In this document: positions 26,601 through 38,600 of the stretch, one piece after another
Layout of the letters: every line of letters begins with the position of its first letter
Position numbering within the stretch: position 1 is the first letter of the stretch
Source of the DNA: Aspidiotus rigidus
Lineage: Eukaryota; Arthropoda; Insecta; Hemiptera; Diaspididae
Assembly (NCBI GenBank): GCA_035079385.1
Contig: JAVHKY010000015.1
Coordinates: 4,526,001 to 4,590,000, forward strand
Direction: 5' to 3'
DNA: 64,000 nt
Translations under genes and position numbers: made by a program
Notes under the pieces: model-generated
Database searches by the model: none
Told to the model about the DNA's origin: nothing
What the model saw: the letters and a program-made list of their open reading frames with translations, nothing else

Positions 26601-29600
26601 TGCAAAAGTTGCAACTGCTCCTGCATTCGCTGGGCTTCATCTGATTCAGCACTCAAGCTTCGACCGTCTTTGGCAGCCAGCCGTTGCGGGTCATCCGAGT
26701 TCCCAGCCAGACTATCTCTCTCTCTCCTGTGCTCGTTGTATCGAGTTCTGGAGATAATACTGCAGTGGTTTCCAGTTACCTTCAGCAGACTTTTCTGTCG
26801 GCGTGTGCTCCCCTAGCCTCCAGAAAAGCAACTCCGAACTGCAAGGCAGCAGCGTGATGATTTTTTCGGGATCTTTACCTTAGCCTTTGGGGTTTCTTTC
26901 CCGCCACCGCAAGGCAGGAGCTTGGTTTTCTGTCAGGATGGCGTTCCCTGATGTTTGACCCACTATCTTCACTTACTCCTCCTCCACTCTTCCGCTTCAC
27001 AGGGATACGCTCTTACGAGCAAGGGATAGTAGGGACCTTTACTGATATCGACTTTGGCTGGGTCTTCTCCTGTGCCGATCCACTTCAGTCGCCCGGCTCA
27101 ACAGGGGTTATATTTCTAATCATGATCAACATCAACTACAGCGCTCCTACGGATGATTTTAGACGCGAATTAGCTCAGAAATCAGCATTTTAAGTCTTGT
27201 TTATACATCAGGACACATGAACCCTTTTTAGCCAAACCCAACCAAGCGACATGATAACGATCTGGCGAAAAGGAGAATCTTCGCTTTTAGTAAAGGAACA
27301 TTTCTCTAGATTGTTGTCATGTCGCTTGGTTGGGTTTGGTTTAATAGGGTCCACATAAATGTCTCCTACCACATTCAATCTCCTCTCCCTCCTAATGCCC
27401 ACTCCGGATTTTTTGAAGTAACACACTCATCTGGTCTATGACGCCATCAGCGTAGCTCCCACGTAGATCAAGATGAACCTGGATCAAGAGTGCAACATCA
27501 GGTCGAGATAATTGGACGGTGTCAACATCTGCCTTCTTCTGAATTTCTGATTTCATCGGCTTCCCGGAACTCGACGCACTCTTCTTCAATCACTGACCTT
27601 ACCCCTTCTCCTCAGTATATCGTTGTCTGATCATCGCATCGTGACACAAGCTGCAGTCCTTTCAATCCCACGATCAACTTCTTTTAATTAAGAAAACTCC
27701 AATCTCGTGGTCCTCTTCAATTTGGTCCTCACGCGTATAGTAAAACTAAGAATTGGACACACCCACCTAACTTACCACTTCCTTCTCCCTATTCTTCGCT
27801 TCACCCTCATACTAATACTGTCGTGCGGACGAACTATCCGTCTCCCATTTTTCTCCTGTCCACACCTCCTAAACCTCAGATAATCATTTTCTGTCCCCTC
27901 TCAAGTCTCACAACTCTGAATCTATTACTAATTCTCTAAACTTCTTCCGGTCCACACCCTATTACATATTCGTTCAATCTCATCTTTTTTCTAGGGTTGT
28001 CAACCCCCTACTTGAAATTGGAACCATATCGTGAACAGAATAGGTTCTTGATTTCATGCCATAAAGGGGTGTTGTCACGAGTTGGTGGATTTTTGAAGGA
28101 TGAAAATAGACTGGAAACATGAGAACATGCGGGTTGATTTCTATATTTAGCCTTATCCACTATTTCCAGTCTCAAGTCATAAAGAAATTATTTTAATACC
28201 GTCTGTGAAGTATACAGAAATATGTTTTCTCCTCTTTTCTTTCATGAAAACATCATTCGCGCTACTGGACACGTAATTTTCTCTTATTTTTCACATTCTC
28301 ATCGAACTTTGTAAAAATCAAATTCCCAACAGCATTGAACAACGCCAACGCTATTTTCGTATCTGATCAAAAATAGCATGAACGAATGCAAAAAAAAATT
28401 GTAGGAAAATAAAAATAATATTAAAGACTATTTGTGTTACGATGATACCGTATATTTATTTTTCGTAAAACGTTCAACAGGTGTTTTTGGTAAAAGAACG
28501 AATACGAATTTCTATTAACTATCCTTCGAGCCATGTTTTCTGTTGGAAATTTTATTCTTCCAAAGAAACCTGTCACAAATAATATTTCTTCGCAATTATA
28601 TTTTCAAATTTTTTCTTTCGTCTATTTTTAAACCATAGTTTGTTTGTTTCACTCTTTCTCTGTTTTCTTTTTTTTTCCATCTACCATTTGCTCTCCTTCT
28701 TCTCTACGACTTTTTGATCTATTTTTTCGCTCGTTATTATCACACACTCTGAACGAACTTCGCGATACATTTTAGCTCCGAAGAGGGCTATAATTCGGTT
28801 CAGTCAAATAGTAAACACAGCAAGCTGACCTCGAAGTTCTCTCCGTAGTACATATGGTACGGAGTTCGTCAGTGCTCGCAGTTTTTTCATGTCTACTTCC
28901 TCAGATGCACGGCTTAGAAGGTTTGGAGGTGAAATTTTCTCAAGTATCTCGATAATAGGATCCAAAGCTTGAAGTTCCTTCAACCACCTCTCTAAGAGCC
29001 TTCCGAGTTTTTTTCCTCATAATAATGGCTCAAAGGTGAGGGACTTTCCGAGGTTCGAAAATCGAAAATTTTCAGGGTCTCACCTCTACGAGAGCTCGGA
29101 GCACAAAACTGTTCCTGGACCCACCAGGAGTTCAAAATACTTCCGAATTTTCTTCCTCATAAGTACGACTCAAATATGAAATATTATTTCCAAACACCAC
29201 CTCTAAAACGGTTCACAGCCGAAATTTTTCAGGTCTTACCTCCAAAGTGGTTCAGAGGTCGAAATTCTACCTCTGTGGGACCCCAAGAATTTTCTAGATC
29301 TCTCTTTTTAAATCCCACCTCTAGAAGGATTCGTGTAGGGGCTGGAAATTCTTCCGAGTTCTCTTCCCTACCTATAAATGGTTCAGAGATGGAAAATTTT
29401 CGAATCCTACTTCTATAAAGGTTCAGAGTTTGAAAATTTTCTGGGTCCCACCTCTGCGAGAGCTCAGAGCTCGAAACTGTTCCTGGACCCACCAGGAGTT
29501 CAAAATACTTTCGAATTTTCTTCCTCATAAGTACGACTCAAATATGAAATATTTCCAAACACCACCTCTAAAACGGTTCAGAGCCGAAATTTTTCAGGTT

Positions 29601-32600
29601 TTGCCTCTAAAGTAGTTCAGAGGTCGAAATTCTACCTCTGTAGGACCCCAAGAATTTTCTAGATCTCTTTCTTTAAATCCCACCTCTAAAAGGATTCAGA
29701 ATTCAAAATGTAGGTCATAACTTCATAATGGTTCAAATCTCAACATTTTTCCTAGCTGCACCTCTCTAAGATCTGGAAATCCTTGCAGTTCTCTCCCTCA
29801 TCTATGAATGGTTCATTCCACTTTTATAAGGGTTCAGAATTTGAAAATTTTCTGAGTCCATCTTCTGCGAGAGCTCAGAGCTCGAAACTCCTTCGAATTG
29901 TACACCTCTGTAGGAGCTCGATAGTTTTCTAGTTCTCTTTCTTTAAATCCCACCTCTAGAAGGATTCAGAGTTCAAAATGTAGATCATAACTCCATAATG
30001 GTTCAAATCTCAAAATTTTTCCAAGTTAAACCTCTCTAAGATCTGGAAATCCTTGTAGTTCTCTTCCTCATCTATGAATGGTTCAGAGATGGAATATTTT
30101 CGTATTCCACTTTGATAATAGGGTTCAGAATTTGAAAATTTTTTAAATCTCCCCTCTACGAGAACTCAAGAGCTCGAAACTCTTCCTGGACCCATCCGTA
30201 TAGGACCTCGAAATGCTTCCGAGTTCTCTTCCACACGAGTACGGCTTAAAGATGAGTAATTTCCAAATCCTACCTCTAAAAGAATTCAGAACCGAAATTT
30301 TTCAGGTCTTGTCTCCAAAGTGGTTCAAAGCTCGAAATTCTGCCAAACCATATACCTCTGTAAGACCTTGAAAATTTTCTAGTTTTCTTTCTTCAAATCC
30401 CACCTCTAGAAAGATTCAGTGTTTAAAATCCAGGTCATAACTCCCTAATGGTTCAAGTCTCAAAATTTTTCCAAGTTACACCTCTCTAAGATCTGGAAAT
30501 CCTTGCAGTTCTCTACCTCATCTATGAATGGTTCAGAGATGGAATATTTTCGAATCTCACTTCTATAAGGGTTCACAGTTTGAACATTTTCTACATCCCA
30601 CCTCTACGAACGCTCAGAGCATGAAACTTTTCCTAGACCCACACGTATAAGAGCTCGAAATAATGCTTCCGAGTTCTGGCTCAAAGGTGAAAAATTTCCA
30701 AATCCACCTCTGAAAAGGTTGATCGACATTTTTCAGGTCTTGCCCCTGTAGTGCTTCAGAGCTCGAAATTCTTCCAAATTATACACCTCTGTAGGAGCTC
30801 GGCTTTTTTCTTCTTTTCTTTCTGATGCGCAGAGTAGAAGTGGAAGTCTTTTAAATCCCACCTCTAGAAGGATTCACAGTTCAAAATCCAAGTCATGGCT
30901 CCCAGAGCTCAAAATTTTTCCAAGTTACACTTCTTTACGAGCCAGAAATTCTTGGAGTTCTCTTCCTCATCTACAAATGGTTCAGAGATGGAATATTTTC
31001 GAATCCCACTCCTAATGAGTTAAGAAAATGTAAATTTTCGAGGTCGCACATCTATGAGAGCTCGTAGCTAAAAGGCGAATGTTTTCAAGTCCATCCGTAT
31101 AAGAGCTCGAAATTCTTCCAAATACCCTCCCCTTGTAATTTGAAATTTTCCAAATGCTTAAATTGGATCATTTATGGACGGCGGAACGGCAATTTCCTCC
31201 AAAACCCATTCATCGAATTTGAGGTACAATGCTTGAGAAAGCGAGGACTCGTGGAACGATTTTAGGTAGGGTCCTAAGGGAATAGAAATTTTTCTGGTAC
31301 TAAACTAATATTGCTTTTTTTTTTATTAAGCTGGCCGTTTCTTCAAGTGATTAGTACGATTCCATACAAGAACTTATATGGCGCAGTTACCCATATCGTT
31401 CGCATCGAATCGGTCTACATACAGGATATGACGTTGGTTTCTCGCAGTCGTCGGATGTACGAAAACAATGACTATGTAGGGCATACGTAAAGCCAGTAGG
31501 TACAGTACGAGTATTCAGGGAAGAGAATATGCGAGGAATATACTCCCTATCATCTTACGTAACTCGTGTGACACGATCTTCCGTTAATTATTCACCTTAA
31601 TAAGAGAAAGAAGTAGATGACGGGAGGAGGAGGGGGCAAAGAAGTTCGAATAAACACGCCAGTAGATAAAGTAACGAATGCGCTCGTGAACTGGTGCACA
31701 TTTATATTTTTCGTGATCTCGATCTCATTTCTATAGGCTATATGTTGTAAATAATAATGCATTCTGTGCGTTCGTCGTGAGTTTTGTCTCGGTACTTCCC
31801 GTTACTCTAGAATCATGATTTCGTTTGTTTATTTTCATAGTAATGATCCTTTTTTTTTTTCTCTCTCTTTCTCATTTTATTATATCATTATTTATTTATC
31901 GCGATCTGAACCATATTTTAATACAGAATTTCGTGAGGAGGCGTTTTTATTATGATGTATAAATAAAAACAGCATCAATTAGTTGGCCATTTAGGGGTCT
32001 CTTTATTTTGACTCCGAGTTCTGTTTTCCTGGTTGGCTATTCGGTATTGGGTATTATTCACAACGAAAACGGGATTCAATTGTTCCGCAAACGTTGTTAG
32101 ACAATTTACCACGCCTGTCGTGTTGTTGTTGTTTGATATCGACCGACCGTAATTGTCGGACAGTCGGTGCATAGGTAGATTGGTCTCGCTAATCGTAGAT
32201 TCGTACTTCGGATGCTCATGATATTTTCTGTCCATCCCACGAGGAACTATTTCGTGTGGTAATTGCGCGCAGTAAGTCGTAAGTCATAATCGTCTTGCTC
32301 TTTGTTTCAATCTGCTCATGTTTATAACATCATTGCTCATATTTTTCGTCTGGAACAGTTTTTCATAGGAAGGAAAGGTAGGAATCAAGTATAACGAGTG
32401 AGGGAAAATCGCTATGGGGGGATTCTCCTTACCTAGGTCATTGGTCAGGAATGTCATCTTGTTCTTTTTAGTTTGTTGTTATGGGTTTTGACGGGGTCAG
32501 CAATAAACTTTTTGCTCATGCGGCACTAAATCCAAAATAAAGTAAGATCTCGAAATTTCACGTCTTAAAGATTCTTGCTAATCCTTGACTTTCATAGAGC

Positions 32601-35600
32601 TAGGAATAGTGACTCTATCCTGCAGAGTCCGTCTACACAAATCAAGTTCTCATCTAGTAATAACGTTACGAAGGCGGGAGGAACGAGAGAAGCCTTAAAA
32701 CTTGAAAAAATATCGAAGAGGACCAGATGGTCGGAGACTTTCTAACCAAAAGAAGTTTAACGTGGGATTGAAAGGACCATCACTCGTGCCACGATGCGAT
32801 GATTAGATTAGAGAACGATAATAAGATTCTAATTCATCGGCCGGAGGAGTAGGGTCGGTGATTGAGGAAGAGTGCGTCAAGTTCTGGGAGACCGATGAGA
32901 TCAGGAATCCATAGGAAGGCAATTGAAGACAGAGAAGACGTTAAAAAGTGTAGAAGGGAATGCGTTATACGGTTGGATGGAAGAGTAAAGGTCTTGTACG
33001 GCTTGGAGAGGAGAACGGAGAAATGAGAAAGACGAGAATGGATAGCAGGGAGTTCAGCAGAGAATATGGAGGCCGAGTTTTTCATCCGGAAGTGCGAGAA
33101 GGCGTAGCCTGTTCTGGAACCCGTTTTGGATCTATCTTTGTGGGAGGATCATCATTAGCAATGATGTCGTTGATGCGTTAGGGCGACTATGGTAAGTTAG
33201 CCAGATCGAGGTGGATGTTTAAGGAAGAGGTCACGAATGAGATTCGAGATTCTAATGGAAAAAGGAGTGGGTTTTTGGAACTGAGGGGGGGAAGAAAGAT
33301 GAAAAATTTTGGGAAACTGGTCCGTAGATGCAAGAAACGTGGAAGTTAACGATAATAAGGAGAATTGTAGAGGAGCCATGTCAACCTCAGCGCATAGGCT
33401 GGTGCGCAGAGCAGACGGTACTGCATCCAGTGATTTTTTGGGGAGATTCATTAGCCTGTCTGTGGTTTGGAGATCTGTAGTTCAGTTGAGCGTGAATTAG
33501 AGAACTTCTAGAACGCACGACTGTACCTCGAAAAAAGAATCTTTCACTTTCCTCTCTCAAAATTTCTTCCCTTCTGCTGGTTTACATTGACTGGCTGGAG
33601 GTCGTTTCTTCAAAGCTCGCAAGAATTGAACGAATTATATTTTAGCTTAAATCATACCTTCAAAAATGTGAACATTTGCTTCAGAATCCGCCCCGCTCAC
33701 TTGAACTGATCTTTACAACTAAATCAGATTCTCAAACTTGGTAATTTTGCGTTCCTCAGGAAGAATAAAACCGAGTCAAGTCCACAAATCTTTCTTGGCA
33801 TCGTTGCTTTGGAAAAAAATGAGAAAAATAATCTACAAAATATTGATCTGTCCCAGAATAAATCCTTGACGAAGCCTCGTCTTCGAAGCAGAATAGGTGG
33901 GAGGTAAGCAGCACTCAAGGGAATTCAACTTTCGAATGTTTCCTCCACCTCTCTGACTAATGGATCCCCTTCCTTTCTAACAGGAGACCAATCGTACGAG
34001 GGATTATTCGGGAAAAACAGTGGATATTCATCAGGGGCGGGAGCATTCTTTCGAGTATGAAAATTCCAACCATAGAGCCATATTGTAGATAAAAAAGTTC
34101 CGATCATCAAGATATTTACACCTCTCAATCAACGACTCTGCAAGCAGAAAATGGTTTTCCAATTATTTTCTGTCGCTGGAGAATGGTTCCAAAATACTAC
34201 GTAGAAGGACCCCCATTTATTCCATAGTCTAGCTCCACTCTGGCTGGAGATATTGAATAATAATGATCGCAACCGAGTTTACGAGTCTGTACGTGATTAT
34301 CCAATTCTGGACAAGAATCAACATCAGGAAAACCTAAAGAGGAAGAGACAGACGCGATGACCCGAAGTTTTGCAAATTCACAGTTCACAATACAATTCTA
34401 TCGTCTAACCTCCACCATCAATTGTCTCTCAATTCCCGCATCTCCTACTTTTCAATTTCATCTGCAACCCAAAGAATGATCTTCCTTCAGCCACCAGAAA
34501 CAAACATATCCTACTTCAATTCGAACACTGGACAAGTAACCCCCTTCTATATTTATTCATGTGTCATCTCTAGTTTGGACCCTTCCCACAGAAATCCCCA
34601 ATATCTAACAACAGCACATCTGATTCAAGAACACTCCCTTCGCCTTACCAATGGTTCAAAAACTAAAAATAAAAGGGCACATTGCATACATGGATCTGTC
34701 GTCTCACATCGCGTCTGTAACATAGTCTCCATACCTACTGCCGAATGGATGGCAATATTCGCTTCTCTTTCTCATCTCTCTCATCTTCCCCCGTATGGCA
34801 AATTTCTTTCATTCACAGATTCACTTTCACTACACTCTCTCACACAAAGAATCCTCCTCACTCTACAAACTCTCACCTCAATCAAGACCCACGACATATT
34901 TACTTGGATGCCCGGCCACGTTGGCTTACCCGAACATGACGTTGGAGACCAGGCAGCAAAACAAGTCACCATCTTCGCTATTATCACTGATCGCACTCCT
35001 CTCCCCGTCACAGACTACAAAAATCGTTACCACCCACTCATCTTTAATTCTTGGACCGAACTCTTGAAAAGCTGACCTTCAAACATACTCCTCCTTATTA
35101 AGAAGACTCCTAACCCCAGGTCAACCTCCTTCAGAAACCCCAAATATGAAGACACCGTCATCACCGGATTAAGAATAGACCATACTTCCAATCACCCGCA
35201 TCCCACCTTCACTATCACGAGCTCAACCAAGACGTCGGTCACATCTTCTTATGTTCCGTACTTCAAAACCCTCGCTCTCTATTGAATGCTCATTTTCTCC
35301 TTTCCCGAGCCCTCAAAACAACACAGACACCATCTCCCTCACACTTCAATACCTCCATCTTACCCCCATCATTTCATCCATATAACCATTCCTCTTCCTC
35401 CCCTTCGGACATTCGCACCCTACCTTCATGTATAGAATTACTATCTTATTTTCATTTACTGTACAATTATTATACTTCGTATGAACCCAACTAAATGTAG
35501 ACAAGATCGAGCAGAGCTTACATGGCTCGCTAAATACGAATAAATAATAAAATAATACAATTTTATCGCTTTCATTACGAGCAAACATTTAACCACATGT

Positions 35601-38600
35601 GTCCCCAGCAAAAATCAATTTCGTTCATTGCAAAGCTTCAAAGCCCCAGACTATTCTCAGCTTCGTCCATTCAGGACCCTAGAAATAGAATCGGCTAATT
35701 TAATAATCGCCATTTTAATGGAATTTACGCGTTCGTGTAGAGTTTAATACATCCAATTATGGTAAGAGGGACGTACATACAATCGTACGAGTTCTATCAG
35801 GTCGAACGTGACTACAAAATACGAACACATCTTCAGAAAAAGGGACAGTCGCGATATTCTTTTCCTACGGAAAAATTTAAGACAGGAACACACATAGAAA
35901 TGATGAAGACTTATTGCTGCGCGTTTAGTATTCAATACTGATTTTTTAGGAGGCATTACCCATTTTCAGTAATGAGTCCCTAACATTCCACGCGATGAGA
36001 TAATTCGTGAATGTTTACCAAGAAATTACTAATGTCTACTGAAAATAAGAGACTCAGTGCTGAAAGTGAACGCAATCATTCGATTGTCGAATCATTACCC
36101 ATAATCCAGTACTGGGTACACCATTTAGAGTACTATCTACTACAATTTATGAAACGGTTCTCCACTTATTCGGGGCCCATTCCTGAATAAACTGTGGGTA
36201 ACAATTACCATATGTTGGGTACTGATTGCACAGTTCTAAAAGTTTTTTCGGGAATTATTGCTGCAAATTGTACAATGATTCACTTTATTGACGGGACTCG
36301 TTCTCACACTAATTGTGTACTCATTGCTGAGAGTGGTTTCAGTAATGATTGCTACACGTTCTGCAATTATTCTCTCACTGCAGGCTACTGATTCTCCTTT
36401 TTATGGGACTGGTTCCCGGACGATAAACTAAATGTTTTGATCTGCATGTTGGGGAATGATTAGCCAACGTTGGGAAACGGCTACTTAATTTTCAGTACTG
36501 ACAGCGTTCCAATCAGCACTGCGTACTGTTGTGCGCAGGACATGTTGTCGTAAATATTATCAAAATCAGCGTTTTCGCGCGAACATTGTTATTAATATCA
36601 ACTCGTTGACAAATTCGTAAAATACCTACTACAAAATGATCCAAATTATTGTGGATCATACGTGTACATGAATCGCAGGAAAAAATCTGATCTAATTACA
36701 GTGTGTCTACCGGTCATGAAAGTCATGGAAAAGTCATGAATTCATATTCTATTCAATTAATTTTTCCCAAAAAATTAAAAATTCTCTTTAATTGCGTTGT
36801 GACCGAAATAATCATCTCTTGAAAAAAGTATTCTTCGTGAAAAAATTCATGGAAAAGGTATAAATTTGGCAAATTTGAATTTGTTAGACACGCTGAAATA
36901 TACTGAACGTACTTCTATCGATCCTTAATTTTTTGTGAACAAACCATGACTTCCTCTGACAAAGGCTATTTGTTAATCTCAAATTTACACAATCAAAATC
37001 AAATTAATTAATCTAGCCTGAGAATTTACAATTTTCCTCGCAATTAATTTCAAATTCATCCTATACTTAATCAGTTTTTCCTATATAGCACAGTCCCATT
37101 TGTGAATTATTGTTGTCGAGATAAAAACGAGCGTGAAGCCGTCACAAATAAATATACTCGAATGTAATTAAGAAGCAAATTACTAAACACAATTCAATCC
37201 AATCACCGTTAAAATTTACGAAGTTTTAATCGTGCGCTTCAATATCAAAATTCTATCAAAATCATCGTTAGGTCCCCGTAGGTTAGTGGTTAGGGTCGTT
37301 AGGAAAATAGGTACTACGATACCGGAGACCCGGGTTCGAATCTTCCTTCGGTCATGAGAGGATCGAATACTGGTAATGTGTGACATTTTTTTTCCTCCTT
37401 TTTGACATTATTTTTATTCATACTAGGTAAACAATTTAATATTAATCTTAATTAATATTAAATAATTGAAAAAAAATGAAAAAAAAAAAAAATGAAAACG
37501 ATAGATAAATTGTAGTGAATAAGTTCAGCAACCAATACTCAATGTTCAGCAATGAGTCCCCAACTTTTCAGTAGTAGCTACTGATTAACATAGGCACGTA
37601 GGTGAACTAATCAACAACGTTTGTGAACTATTCAACAACATTCGGTAATGAGTACCCGACGAAAAGAGAACCATTACTGAATAGCTCGGGAGACAGTCTT
37701 CAAGTTTCTAGTACTGTGTACTGTTTTTAGGAGCATTCTCTACTGAATTTGCTTACTGTCCCATTTTTGCTGAATATTTACAGCAATGAGTAGCCAACTT
37801 TTCTATGTGTGAAGTTTCTTTTCAATCCGTCAGTTTCACTCGCAATCTTTCCAGCCATCCGCGCCGAAATTTTCCTTTCCAATTACGACGCAAAAGACTT
37901 TCAAATTTCTTCAGCACTTCCTGAAGCATACCGCGACAGAGTATCGAATAATTTTCAGAAGGGTTTCGACTTGATACGAGAGGCTTGACAATATCTCTCA
38001 GTTTTCAGAGATTAACTTTCTGTTCACGACAGTAATAAAAGTTTTGTGTTTTCCCCGACAATAGAATTTACAGTTTTTTGTTCTCTCTTTTATTATTCAT
38101 AAAATTTCCAACAGGAAGCTTTTTTTCACCACGAGTAATAAATTTGAACGCAACCAGATTTCGTATAGTAAAGTAGTTTTCGAAATTATCTAATGGAGAT
38201 TCACTACGAACGTTTTATGGATACGACCTATCATTTATTAGATATTTTTATGAAATTAGCATTCAATTAGATAAACTTTTGAATACACATAAATCCGAGA
38301 TATTTACAGTTCAGAGCACAACATCGTTGAAAGATGTTGAAAAAGACTACGAAATGCTAAAAGATTTTGAAACAAGAGAAAATGAGAATTCAAAAGAATA
38401 TTATTATGTTCACAACGGCCTCCAATATCGTTACCATTATACCCAGAATCTGGCACGACAATCGATCATTCCGACACGAGTCATTAACATCGGTAAATAG
38501 AAAGCCATAATAATACAGCATAAATTAAAGCGTAAAATGATTTTCACAAAAAATGGTTAAATTATTTTTCAGAATAAAGTTAGTTTCGACGACTCGTCAC

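Noticed and set aside
37270..37345. Possible functional tRNA gene
   Set aside because: A-box and B-box-like words are present, but acceptor and anticodon stems do not pair well and an A-rich tail follows. It is better explained as a SINE.
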